Below are positions 8,912 to 17,248 of a stretch of DNA of 64,000 bases, in pieces (position 1 is the stretch's first letter; each line of letters opens with the position of its first letter). The translations under genes and the position numbers were made by a program. The notes under the pieces were generated by a model. That model was given only the letters and a program-made list of their open reading frames with translations. It was not told the origin of the DNA and ran no database searches. Source of the DNA: Mycobacterium paraffinicum (lineage in GTDB: Bacteria > Actinomycetota > Actinomycetes > Mycobacteriales > Mycobacteriaceae); contig NZ_MPNT01000001.1 in the NCBI RefSeq assembly GCF_001907675.1, forward strand, positions 310,001-374,000, in the 5' to 3' direction.

Positions 8912-10498
8912 ATGTCGTCGTCCGATACGGTGATTGATCTGCTGCTTGCCCGCACCGAGGAGCAGCCCGACGCACCGTGGGTCATCTTCGATAACACTCC
9001 CGTCACGCGTGCCGAGGCACTGGACAAAACCCTCCGGGCGGCCAGCGCGCTTGCGTCCGTGGGCGTCAAACCGGGCGACAGAGTGGTCACCCTGCTGGGA
9101 AATTGTCAGGCCCATTTATGGACCATCCTCGGCTTAGGCGCGCTCAATGCGATCGCGGTTCCCCTTCATTCCGGGACCAAGGGCACCCAACTGCAGTACT
9201 ACCTCGACGACGCGGACCCCGTCGCGATCCTCACGTCGGCGGCCAACGCAAAAGCGTGTGAACCCTTGCTCGCCGGCCGCCGGACGGTGATGACGGTTGG
9301 TGATCCAGCGGAGGGCACACTGGACTTCGACGATCTGCTCGCCGGTTCGGATCCGATCCCGATGCCCGTCAGGCCCAGCGCCCGCGATCCGTTCTCGATC
9401 ATGTACACCTCCGGCACCACCGGCCCCTCGAAGGGCGTCATAAACCCACACTCACAGCCGATGTGGGCCGCCCGCTATGTCACGGAAGCATTCGGTCATA
9501 CCAACACCGATCGCATCTTCACCGCACAGCCCCTCTTTCACGCAGCAGCACTCTGGTGGTGCTGCTTTTCGATGCTGTGGGTGGGAGGATCGGTGTCATT
9601 GGCGTCGCGATTCCGGGCCGAGAGTTTTTGGCGGGAGATTGCCGATTCGGGCGCGACAAGCCTCAAGGCCGTCATGGCCATGCTGTTGCAGGCCGACGAG
9701 GCATTGCGAGACCGTCCCGTGCCAACCCACACAATCGATTTCGCGCTCGTGACGCCCATGCCGTCAACCGCCGTGCAACGTCGCCTGGAAAGCCGGTTCA
9801 ACCTCCGATTGGCCAGCAACTACGGCATGACAGAGCTGCACGCGGTCGCCGTCCGCAGCCCCGCCCTCGGCGAGGCGAAGCCGGGAAGCGTCGGTCGAAT
9901 ATGCGACCACGACGAAGTCGTCATCGTCGATAACTCAGGGCAGGCCCTACCGGCCGGGTCGATCGGAGAGATCACCGTCCGGCCGCGCGACGCGGGCGCG
10001 ATGTTTTCCGGATATTGGCACAACGACGAGGCGACCGTGAAGGCATGGCGCGATCTCTGGTTTCGCACCGGCGATCTCGGCTACCTCGACGACGACGGCT
10101 TCTTGTGGTTCGCGGGCCGCACGAAGCTGGCCATCCGGCGCAAAGGTGAGAACATCTCCACGAACGAAGTTGAGCAGATTTTGATGACCCATCCGGCGAT
10201 CGCGCACTGCGCAGTGGTGGGTGTCCCATCTGACGATGGCGAGCATGAGGTCGCGACGTTCATCGTTGGCTCGACGAATAGCCAAAACGGCTTCGAAAGC
10301 TCATTTTCCGAGCGCGATGTGGTGGACTTCGCCTTCGCAAACATGTCTCCCAATATGGTGCCGCGTTACGTGAAGTTCCTTGATTCGCTTCCACAAACCG
10401 AAACCTTCAAAACCAACATCGCGCTGCTCGCCAGTTGGGCTCGGACGCCCGACACACAAATGTGGGATCGGCACAACGATGGTGAGCCATGCCGATGA
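8912..10498 (+). CDS. Acyl-CoA ligase (CaiC/FadD17-like)
   Basis: 528-residue ANL ligase. The phosphate loop is TSGTTGPSKG (166-175), NYGMTELHAVA is the A5 motif, and WFRTGDLGYLDDDGF plus KLAIRRKGENIS form A7-A8. In place of PxxxxGK the C-terminus has LPQTETFKTNI, with K500 in the position used by carnitine-CoA-ligase-type enzymes, so activity is still expected. The start is uncertain: ATG 8912 is preferred over GTG 8897, neither having a strong ribosome site. It heads the operon ligase, racemase, ligase and overlaps the next gene. Confidence 0.9.
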   Translation: MSSSDTVIDLLLARTEEQPDAPWVIFDNTPVTRAEALDKTLRAASALASVGVKPGDRVVTLLGNCQAHLWTILGLGALNAIAVPLHSGTKGTQLQYYLDDADPVAILTSAANAKACEPLLAGRRTVMTVGDPAEGTLDFDDLLAGSDPIPMPVRPSARDPFSIMYTSGTTGPSKGVINPHSQPMWAARYVTEAFGHTNTDRIFTAQPLFHAAALWWCCFSMLWVGGSVSLASRFRAESFWREIADSGATSLKAVMAMLLQADEALRDRPVPTHTIDFALVTPMPSTAVQRRLESRFNLRLASNYGMTELHAVAVRSPALGEAKPGSVGRICDHDEVVIVDNSGQALPAGSIGEITVRPRDAGAMFSGYWHNDEATVKAWRDLWFRTGDLGYLDDDGFLWFAGRTKLAIRRKGENISTNEVEQILMTHPAIAHCAVVGVPSDDGEHEVATFIVGSTNSQNGFESSFSERDVVDFAFANMSPNMVPRYVKFLDSLPQTETFKTNIALLASWARTPDTQMWDRHNDGEPCR

Positions 10499-11646
10499 GG
10501 GGGCCCCTGGATGGAGTTCGCGTCATCGAAATGGCAGGCATGGGCGCCGCGCCGTTCGCCGCGATGATGCTGGCCGACGCCGGCGCCGACGTCCTTCGGA
10601 TCGACCGCATCACCGACGTCCCTTCGGAGGCCGATCCGCCACCCCGCAAATCCCACCTGCGCGGCAGGCGATCCGTCGCGATCGACCTCAAGAACCCTTC
10701 TGCCACAGGCCTACTGCTTGAACTCGTGTCGGCGGCTGACGTCCTGATCGAAGGGTATCGACCGGGCACGATGGAAAGGCTGGGCCTCGGACCGCAGGAG
10801 TGCCTGGCCGCCAACCCACGGTTGGTATACGTTCGCGCGACGGGCTGGGGTCAAACCGGCCCGCTGGCACCCCGCGCCGGTCACGACATCAACTACGTCG
10901 CGCTGTCGGGCGTCCTACACATGATCGGTCCTGCCGGTGAGCCGCCGGTGCCGCCGGTCAATTTTCTCGGTGACATCGGCGGTGGGGCCTATATCGCCGC
11001 GTTCGGCGCCGTGACGGGCGTGGTGTCCAGCATTCGGACGGGCAAGGGCAGGGTGATCGATGCCGCGATGCTCGACGGCGCCTCGTATATGGCGACTATG
11101 TTCCACGGCCAATTAGCCACCGGCAGTTGGGAAGATGAACGCGGCGCCAACGACTTCGACGGAGGCGCCCCGTGGTACGGCTGTTATGAGACGAAGGACG
11201 GCCGGTTCATTGCCATCGGCGCCTACGAGCAGCACTTCTACGACGAACTGCTCGGCGTCCTCGGCCTTGACTCCGCGGAGCTGCCCGATCGGGCCGACAA
11301 GAACCAATGGCCCGCCCTGCGACGTGCCCTCGCCGCGCGAATTCGCACCCGAACGCGTGACGAATGGGAGAAGCTGGCCGACGGAAAGGATGCATGCCTA
11401 TCGCCCGTACTGTCCATGAAGGAGGCTCCCGACCACCCGCACAACATGGCGCGCGACGCGTTCATGGGAGACCCTCCGGTTCCTTCACCCGCGCCGAGAT
11501 TCGACGGACACACGGTTGGTTCGGCCACTCCAGCTCAAGCCGGCGCACAATCGCGGTCAGGTCTTCGCGAATGGGGGGTGGCGCACCACCGAATCGAAGA
11601 ACTCCACCGAGTCGGCGCTGTCATGTCCTTCGGTAGCGGCGAATAG
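10489..11646 (+). CDS. Alpha-methylacyl-CoA racemase
   Basis: 385-residue CaiB-fold protein that reads very closely like M. tuberculosis Mcr/AMACR as I remember it. It should interconvert (R)- and (S)-2-methylacyl-CoA, needed before stereospecific acyl-CoA dehydrogenases act on sterol or isoprenoid side chains. The known catalytic set is visible: H132 in AGHDINY, D162 in NFLGDIGGG and E247 in GAYEQHFYDEL. Conserved DGGAPWY and DACLSPVL also match. ATG 10489 gives ten bases of overlap with the ligase; ATG 10495 would give a classical ATGA overlap and may be the real start. The C-terminal 50 residues are weakly conserved. Confidence 0.92.
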   Translation: MPMRGPLDGVRVIEMAGMGAAPFAAMMLADAGADVLRIDRITDVPSEADPPPRKSHLRGRRSVAIDLKNPSATGLLLELVSAADVLIEGYRPGTMERLGLGPQECLAANPRLVYVRATGWGQTGPLAPRAGHDINYVALSGVLHMIGPAGEPPVPPVNFLGDIGGGAYIAAFGAVTGVVSSIRTGKGRVIDAAMLDGASYMATMFHGQLATGSWEDERGANDFDGGAPWYGCYETKDGRFIAIGAYEQHFYDELLGVLGLDSAELPDRADKNQWPALRRALAARIRTRTRDEWEKLADGKDACLSPVLSMKEAPDHPHNMARDAFMGDPPVPSPAPRFDGHTVGSATPAQAGAQSRSGLREWGVAHHRIEELHRVGAVMSFGSGE

Positions 11647-11652
11647 CCTGCA

Positions 11653-13158
11653 GTGCTCACCTTTCGCCAGGTTCTCGATTCGACGGCAGCGCGGCTTCCG
11701 TCGAAGACGGCGCTGGTAGACGGGGAGCGCAGCCAGACGTTCGCGGCGTATCGCCGATCGGTGCTGACGTTGGTCGGGCTTGTGGAGCGTGCCTGCGCAC
11801 CGGGCGCGCGGATCGGTCTCCTTGGCCGGAATTCTCTCGAACACACCCACGCCTTGTGGGCCGTGCCCTGCGCCGGTCGGATGCTGACGATGCTCAACTA
11901 CCGATTGCACGAAAAGGAACTTCGCGCAATCCTGGCCGATGCCGGCGCAACCACCGTGATCGCCGGACCCGGCTATCACGAGGTGGCGGAATCGCTTTCA
12001 CGTGACCTCGAAGTCCTCGATCAGGTGATCACCTACGACGAGAACGGCGAGTGGACCATCCACCGCGGCCCCAAGGTCATGCCTGGATCCTCGAATGAGG
12101 CCGAACCGGGCGGCGGATGGATCTTCTACACCTCGGGGACGACCGGCGAGCCCAAAGGTGTTGTTCTCACCCAGTCATCGGTGATGTCGGCCGCGGTATC
12201 GTATCTACTCGGCACCGGCCTGGGAGCGCACGAATCGGTGCTGATGCCACTGCCCTTGTGCCACATCGTGGCTCATCTGCTGCCCGGATTCTTTCTCGTC
12301 GGTGCGACCGTCGCGGTCGATCCGGATTTCGACCCAGACCGTTTCATGCAGACCTGTCAGCGTCTTGGGATCACGACGTCGATCCTCGCACCGATCATGC
12401 TCCGACGTGTAGTTGCTCATCGGCAGTTCGCCAGTCTCGAAGCGCTTCGCAATCTGGGTTATGGCGGGGCGCCAGTGGAGATCGCGACCGTGGCAACCGC
12501 ACTCGAGGTGCGCCCTCAGATTCGGTTGTTTCAAGGACTCGGGATGACCGAAACCGACGGCACCTACCTGATGCTCAGCCCAGAGGATCACTGGTGCGCG
12601 GTGAACGGCGACAGTCAGATTCTCCAGTCTGTGGGCCGGGCCCTTCCATTCGCGCAGGTCCGGATTGTCGACGATCACGGCAACCCGGTCGCGGAAGGCG
12701 CTATCGGGGAGCTGGTCGTCAGCGGGCCTCAAATCATGGCCGGTTATTGGGGCCACCCCTCGCTCACCGCCCAGACCCTCGTCGACGGCTGGCTCCGCAC
12801 AGGGGACTTGGCGCGACGCGACGACGACGGACTGACGTACCTGGCCGACCGCAAGAAAGACATGATCATCAGCGGTGGGCTCAATGTGTACTGCCTGGAA
12901 GTCGAGAATGTATTGGCCAAGCACCCCCAGGTCGCCGAGGTGGCCGTCTTCGGAGTCGCCGATGCCGAATGGGGCGAACGTGTGGTCGCGGCAGTCGTTC
13001 CTACCGCCGGCGGGCTCACTGAGGCCGAACTGAGAGCCTATGCGCGGGAGTCGCTCGCCGGCTTCAAGATTCCAAAACAAGTGGTCGTGGTGGACGGATT
13101 GCCCCGCAACGCCATGGGCAAGGTGCTCAAATCCCAGCTGCGTCGCCTTGTCGGCTGA
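11653..13158 (+). CDS. Acyl-CoA ligase (FadD-type)
   Basis: 501-residue ANL ligase with phosphate loop TSGTTGEPKG (160-169), GLGMTETDGTY in A5, GWLRTGDLARRDDDG and DRKKDMIISGGLNVY in A7-A8, and the catalytic lysine K490 in PRNAMGKVLK. It begins at a GTG seven bases after the racemase stop, so it is the third gene of the ligase-racemase-ligase operon. All core motifs are intact. Two ligases flanking a racemase suggest two different acids, or two stages of one side chain, are activated here; this is inferred from context only. Confidence 0.92.
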   Translation: MLTFRQVLDSTAARLPSKTALVDGERSQTFAAYRRSVLTLVGLVERACAPGARIGLLGRNSLEHTHALWAVPCAGRMLTMLNYRLHEKELRAILADAGATTVIAGPGYHEVAESLSRDLEVLDQVITYDENGEWTIHRGPKVMPGSSNEAEPGGGWIFYTSGTTGEPKGVVLTQSSVMSAAVSYLLGTGLGAHESVLMPLPLCHIVAHLLPGFFLVGATVAVDPDFDPDRFMQTCQRLGITTSILAPIMLRRVVAHRQFASLEALRNLGYGGAPVEIATVATALEVRPQIRLFQGLGMTETDGTYLMLSPEDHWCAVNGDSQILQSVGRALPFAQVRIVDDHGNPVAEGAIGELVVSGPQIMAGYWGHPSLTAQTLVDGWLRTGDLARRDDDGLTYLADRKKDMIISGGLNVYCLEVENVLAKHPQVAEVAVFGVADAEWGERVVAAVVPTAGGLTEAELRAYARESLAGFKIPKQVVVVDGLPRNAMGKVLKSQLRRLVG

Positions 13159-13180
13159 CCCGCCCCGATTCCGCTGTAGT

Positions 13181-13200
13181 AATACATTTATATAGCTGAT
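13181..13200. promoter_or_regulatory. AT-rich box before the UGSC operon
   Basis: AATACATTTATATAGCTGAT lies 12 bases before the ATG at 13213, in the only AT-rich part of the spacer after the ligase stop. TATAGC could serve as a -10 element for a very short or absent leader. Confidence 0.4.
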
Positions 13201-13212
13201 ACTTTGGAAGCC

Positions 13213-13746
13213 ATGGTGTACGTCTTGGATCCGACCGCCGAACTGGGGGCCGATACCGCGGACCCAGGACCAGATTTGTCCGCACTCAAGGGTGCCATCG
13301 TGGGAATCCGCGTGGACATTCTGTGGCGATCATGGGACTGGATCGCGGAGGAATGGGCACGGCTGTTGGAAGCCGATGGCGCCACGGTCGCCTTCTGGCG
13401 CGCTCGCGGCAGGACGGGAGACGAAGGCGTCCGGATGCTCGACGAGCTCGACGACTTCTCCAAACGCATCGACGCGGCCATCGTGGGCCTGGGCAACTGC
13501 GGCTCATGCACGTCGTGGACCATTCACGATGCGCTGCGAATCGCGGACGCCGGTGTGCCCACCGTTGCGGCGACCACCGCCCACTTCACCGAACTCGGTC
13601 ACACCCTCGCGCGGCGGGGAGGGCGTTCGGCGTTACGCATCGAAACGCTTCCCTATCCGTTGGATACCCTTCCCGAGGAGCAGGTTCGTGACATTGCAAG
13701 GCGACAGTATCGATCGGTCGTGCGGACCCTCGGGGTGCGAGCTTGA
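13213..13746 (+). CDS. UGSC-family protein, cysteine form
   Basis: 177-residue protein carrying NCGSCTSW at about residues 95-102. The family is known for a U-G-S-C motif in which the first residue is selenocysteine in some members; here it is an ordinary Cys (C-G-S-C), i.e. the non-selenium form. The rest is a compact alpha/beta layout: GAIVGIRVDILWRSWDWIAEEW, a TVAFWRARG strand, then AAIVGLGNCGSC. The CxxC-like spacing suggests redox or thiol chemistry, but no reaction is established that I know of. ATG 13213 is chosen; a TTG at 13204 is in frame. Its last 59 bases are shared with the next gene in another frame. Confidence 0.7.
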   Translation: MVYVLDPTAELGADTADPGPDLSALKGAIVGIRVDILWRSWDWIAEEWARLLEADGATVAFWRARGRTGDEGVRMLDELDDFSKRIDAAIVGLGNCGSCTSWTIHDALRIADAGVPTVAATTAHFTELGHTLARRGGRSALRIETLPYPLDTLPEEQVRDIARRQYRSVVRTLGVRA

Positions 13747-14800
13747 CTGGCTGACCAGCCAGCGCCACAAAGTCGACGACGACGTCGCAGCCTTCACCGA
13801 ATTCGCGGGCCGCAACGGTTGGGGCGATGGCCTTCCCCTGGTACCGCCAACCGAAGCCAGAGTCCGCGAGATGATCGCTCGCAGTGGACGTTATCCCGAC
13901 GAGGTCATAGCCGAGCTGCCGCCACTTGGGGCGGAATGCACCGTGGAGAAGGCGGCGATCAACGCGGTCCTGGCCGGCGCGCCGGCACACTCGTTGCCGT
14001 TGATCGTTGCGGCGGTCGAAGCCATGGCCGAGCCTGAGTTCAATCTGTCAGCCTTGAACGCCACCACGGGCTCAGTGGTGCCCGCGATCCTGGTCAACGG
14101 CCCGAGCCGAGACTTCTACGGAATTCCCTACGATGCGGGGTGTTTCGGCGGCGTCGCTGCCGCGGCGCCGGCGATCGGTCGTGCAGTTCGCCTCATCATG
14201 CGCAACATCGGCGGCCAGCTGATCAATGTCACTTCACAGGCGGTATTCGGTCAACCCGGGCGCGTGTGCGGGATAGTGGTCGGCGAATGGGAAGAGCGTT
14301 CCCCGTGGGCTCCCCTCGCCGAGCGTCGAGGCGGCGTGAAGGGCGACGCTGTCACGGTTTACGGCGCGATGGGCACGACCAACATCGCCGACATGGAGGC
14401 CGACGACGGGCGAACCCTGCTCGAAATGCTAGGGAAGGGACTCGCACAAGTGGGCGCCAACGGGTTCCTCCCGCAAGCGGCCTTTTCCGAGGTTTTCCTC
14501 GCCATCAATCCGACGTGGGCCGACTTGATAGCCCGTGACGTCCCGGCGATCGACGATGTTCAGCAACTGCTTTGGGACGCCGCGGCTTTGCCAATTTCGT
14601 GGTTCCCGCCGCGTTATCGAATGGGGATCGAAGCCGTCGGACGATTGCGCGCGGACGGGCGAGTGCACCTGGTCCAGCATCCCGAGGATGTCGTCACGAT
14701 GGTCTGCGGTGGGTTGGGCAGCCTGCATGCCATGGCGATGCACAGCTGGGGTGACACCCGCACGGTTACCCGACAAATCTCTACTGTCGCAGTTGATTAG
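13688..14800 (+). CDS. Partner protein of the UGSC gene, function unknown
   Basis: About 370 residues, not recognised with certainty. The GTG at 13688 is chosen because GAGGAG at 13675-13680 lies seven bases upstream, inside the end of the UGSC gene, giving a 59-base overlap and probable translational coupling. The N-terminus has a CGPSGC pair. It is followed by GWGDGLPLVPPTEARVREM, which I associate with proteins found with, or fused to, UGSC domains (weak recollection). The body is glycine- and alanine-rich (GGVAAAAPAIGRAVRLIMRN, YGAMGTTNIADME) with no membrane segment. The two proteins probably act as one enzyme or complex. Confidence 0.7.
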   Translation: MTLQGDSIDRSCGPSGCELDWLTSQRHKVDDDVAAFTEFAGRNGWGDGLPLVPPTEARVREMIARSGRYPDEVIAELPPLGAECTVEKAAINAVLAGAPAHSLPLIVAAVEAMAEPEFNLSALNATTGSVVPAILVNGPSRDFYGIPYDAGCFGGVAAAAPAIGRAVRLIMRNIGGQLINVTSQAVFGQPGRVCGIVVGEWEERSPWAPLAERRGGVKGDAVTVYGAMGTTNIADMEADDGRTLLEMLGKGLAQVGANGFLPQAAFSEVFLAINPTWADLIARDVPAIDDVQQLLWDAAALPISWFPPRYRMGIEAVGRLRADGRVHLVQHPEDVVTMVCGGLGSLHAMAMHSWGDTRTVTRQISTVAVD

Positions 14801-15002
14801 GCGTTCGGCCGGCACAGGAGAAGGCGACAGATCACCGTCGGGTTGAGATGGTGGCCCGAACCCGATCGATTTGATCCATGGACTGTGAGAGTCTTGCGGC
14901 CCGTGTTGTGGGCAGGAAGGCTCGACAAGATCATGGCGACGAGGAAACGGCACAACCCGGAGCTTCGGTGATTCAGGCGGCGGACGGTCTTGCGCTCCGC
15001 CG

Positions 15003-15836
15003 CTAGGCCAACGCGAATCGGGCCAGGGTCACTACGTTTCTCAGCTTGATCGTTGCGAGAACCCCTCCGTCGCAGGGAATGTCGACCCCAGTGAGGTAGC
15101 TGGCCTTGTCGCTGGCGCAGAATGCCAGCACTTCTGCGACCTCCTCGGGCCGGCCGAATCTTTTCAACGCGCCGAACTCCACCATGGCACCCGATCCGGC
15201 TTTCTCCTCGAGTCGGCCCATCGCGGTGTCGATGCTGCCTGGAGACACCGAGAGGATCCTTGCGCCACGCCGGCCGAAGCGCTCCGCCTGCGACGCGCAG
15301 TACCACGTCACAAAATTCTTGCTGATGGCGTACCCCATCGGCATGATCTTGCAGAGTGCTGTCATTTTCCTCATGAACGCTTCCTCGTCGCGCAGTGCGA
15401 CTTTGAACCCTCGTGCGGGATTCAGGAAGTTCGGGAGAATGCTCGCAGCCACGGACGCGACGTTCACGATCGCGAAGCCGGGACCGGCGATCGCATAGAA
15501 AGCCTCGTTCACGTGCACCGTACCGAGGGCGTTGACCCTGATGATCTTCTCATGGGTGGCCATGCTGGGGCTCAGGCCCGCGGTATGGATGACCGACTTT
15601 ACTGCCCCGAGCGCTGTTGCAGCGCTGACCAATCGCGCCACGGATTCGATGTCCGTAACGTCGCACACCACGGTCGTACATGGGATGCCGACGGCGTCGA
15701 GTTGGGTTGCCGCCGCGTCAAGGGCCTTCTGATCAACGTCGCTGATGACGATCGAATGGTCTCGCCCGAGGATTTTGCCTGCGGCGAGTCCCATACCCCC
15801 GGCGCCGCCGGTGATCACACTCACTGGATGAGTCAA
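15003..15836 (-). CDS. SDR family oxidoreductase
   Basis: 277-residue short-chain dehydrogenase. The cofactor loop is GGAGGMG near residue 10, followed by DVDQKALD and CDVTD, then HTAG. The catalytic pair lies in YAISKNF (Y-x-x-x-K) after a longer than usual loop, GFKVALRDEEAFMRKMTALCKIMPMG. That loop, and GRLEEKAGSGAMVEFG, suggest a cap over a bulky substrate. The 3' flank to 14800 (202 bases) shows no gene. The 298 bases between its start and the crotonase at 16135 also hold no convincing gene, although an arginine-rich 81-codon frame overlaps the crotonase stop. It may be co-transcribed with that crotonase. Confidence 0.87.
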   Translation of the reverse strand: MTHPVSVITGGAGGMGLAAGKILGRDHSIVISDVDQKALDAAATQLDAVGIPCTTVVCDVTDIESVARLVSAATALGAVKSVIHTAGLSPSMATHEKIIRVNALGTVHVNEAFYAIAGPGFAIVNVASVAASILPNFLNPARGFKVALRDEEAFMRKMTALCKIMPMGYAISKNFVTWYCASQAERFGRRGARILSVSPGSIDTAMGRLEEKAGSGAMVEFGALKRFGRPEEVAEVLAFCASDKASYLTGVDIPCDGGVLATIKLRNVVTLARFALA

Positions 15837-16134
15837 CGGCCCCTCCGTTCAAAGCGCTGCGCGAATGCGGCTTTCGGCAGTTAACGGGGCGATTACCCCA
15901 AGGCGAAACTCGGAATTGCTTGCGAAGGCCTGCCGCCAAACGATGCTGACATAGCGGGGAGGAATTGTCTATTGCCTTTAGGAGTCAGCCGCGTTGGCGT
16001 CGCACCTTTTCTAGCGTCCCACGCGTGCCCCAGCCGAACCGGACGCGGCTTCCTACCCCCTAGGCCGACTCCCGACTGCTGTTCGACGATTCTCATACGC
16101 GCCGGGCCAATTCTCGGGGTCCTGACATCGGGAT

Positions 16135-16887
16135 TCACGCCTCCGGGCGCGGAGCCATCGGGCTGTTCAAGTTGCCTAATACGGTGTAGGGCAGAGCGGC
16201 GTCAAGCGCTGCCGTGCGACCGCGATCCAGCGACTCCCAGATGGCACGCACAGTACCTTGAACGGCAAGTGGGTCCAGACTGGCCAGTGTCATCGCAATC
16301 TTGTTCGCCCGGTCCTCGAGTTCGTCCGATTCGACGATCTCTGCGACCAACCCAAGCTCGCGCGCACGGTCGGCGGTCATCCTCTCGTCACTGCCCATGA
16401 GTGCAAGCTTGAGCACCTCACCCAGCGGTAATCGCCGGGTGAGCAGGATCGGCTCCAGCACGGCTGCCAGCCCGACCGAGACGTGGGGATCGAAGAAGCG
16501 CGCACCGGGTTCGCAGATGATCAGGTCGGCCTCCCCCAGCAGATAGAAGGCACCCCCGGCGGCCATCCCACGCACCGCCGCCACAATAGGCTTGAACACA
16601 CCATTTGCCTTGGGGCGCAGTAGGTCTCCGGGGTCGCGCCGATGCCATGGATTCGTCGATAGCGGGACACCCTCCTTCATGTCGACGCCGCTGCAGAACG
16701 CCCGATCGCCGGCGGCGCGCAGAATAACCGCCCGGATGCCGTTGTCGTCACGAACCCGCTGCCAGACAGCATGGACTTCCTCACACATCAACTGATTGAA
16801 CGCGTTGAGCCGATCGGGACGGTTGAGCGTGACGGTCGCGACACCGTCAGCCGCTGCGTACTGGATGGTCTGATAATCAGTCGACAT
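16135..16887 (-). CDS. Crotonase (enoyl-CoA hydratase) family, noncanonical active site
   Basis: 250-residue crotonase-fold protein. LNRPDRLNAFNQLM, FCSGVDMKEG (oxyanion hole) and GMAAGGAFYLLGEADL are in order. The two glutamates that act as acid and base in classical enoyl-CoA hydratase are missing: the GGxxE position is Tyr (GGAFYL) and the PE position is His (FDPHVSVG). It therefore probably does not perform simple hydration. Isomerase, hydrolase, C-C lyase or dehalogenase-like chemistry is possible for the fold. It is divergent from the GntR regulator at 17249 and may be its direct target. Confidence 0.85.
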   Translation of the reverse strand: MSTDYQTIQYAAADGVATVTLNRPDRLNAFNQLMCEEVHAVWQRVRDDNGIRAVILRAAGDRAFCSGVDMKEGVPLSTNPWHRRDPGDLLRPKANGVFKPIVAAVRGMAAGGAFYLLGEADLIICEPGARFFDPHVSVGLAAVLEPILLTRRLPLGEVLKLALMGSDERMTADRARELGLVAEIVESDELEDRANKIAMTLASLDPLAVQGTVRAIWESLDRGRTAALDAALPYTVLGNLNSPMAPRPEA

Positions 16888-16941
16888 TTCGGGTCACGCC
16901 GCCGGCCGGTCGCCGTTGGCCATAACGCCCCTTTCTTCGTC

Positions 16942-16964
16942 TAGATGATATAGCGGTATTGATC
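16942..16964 (-). promoter_or_regulatory. AT-rich box upstream of crotonase
   Basis: The stretch from 16942 contains ATGATATA (16945-16952), a near match of the ATGATTTA element found at 439, 8888 and 24652. It lies about 55 bases upstream of the crotonase start. Confidence 0.35.
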
Positions 16965-17121
16965 TCATGCACTAGGCTCCCGTCTGGCCGGGCCGGTAGC
17001 GCGACCCCAAGATCATCGACGGGGCGCCTTGCCCGCGCCGGGCTTGGCGGCTACCGATTGGGGACCGCGACCGCGGTCGGAACGCGGCACCGGCCGGCAC
17101 GGATGCGATGTGCCGCAGCTG

Positions 17122-17144
17122 TGATCACTTGATCATTGTGATCA
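17122..17144. promoter_or_regulatory. Triple TGATCA repeat, possible regulator site
   Basis: Three copies of the self-complementary hexamer TGATCA begin at 17122, 17130 and 17139, spaced 8 and 9 bases apart. They lie about 60-80 bases before the probable -10 of the GntR gene. Regular phasing near one helical turn suggests a binding array, but the bound protein is not known. Confidence 0.4.
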
Positions 17145-17213
17145 TGCATATGGTCTGAAGGATGAGCCGGGTCAGGCCCCCCCATCGGGATGGCCGGTCG
17201 CTACACTGATGGT

Positions 17214-17227
17214 GGCATTCGAATGCC
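17214..17227. promoter_or_regulatory. Perfect 14-bp palindrome, probable GntR self-operator
   Basis: GGCATTCGAATGCC is an exact inverted repeat placed between the likely -10 (TACACT, 17202-17207) and the ribosome site of the GntR gene. FadR-type GntR dimers bind short palindromes of this size, so autoregulation by the adjacent gene product is a reasonable inference. Confidence 0.5.
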
Positions 17228-17248
17228 CACAATAAGGAGTTTGGCACG

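Larger units (their letters stand above)
16888..17248. other. 361-base divergent control region, no gene
   Basis: Spacer between the minus-strand crotonase and the plus-strand GntR gene. It holds an AT-rich box on the crotonase side (16942-16964), a run of three TGATCA hexamers (17122-17144), a probable TACACT -10 (17202-17207), a perfect 14-bp palindrome (17214-17227) and AAGGAG (17234-17239) for the regulator. The GC-rich middle also has the short palindrome GACCGCGGTC at 17069-17078. No open reading frame with family similarity is seen. Confidence 0.7.

Noticed and set aside
14801..15002. Possible insertion-sequence fragment between the UGSC operon and the SDR
   Set aside because: A minus-strand reading gives a short Ser/Leu/Arg-rich tail, but nothing identifies a transposase.
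15893..16138. 81-codon minus-strand frame whose GTG overlaps the crotonase stop
   Set aside because: Overlap is suggestive, but the product is a low-complexity Arg/Gly/Pro chain with no family likeness and no ribosome site.
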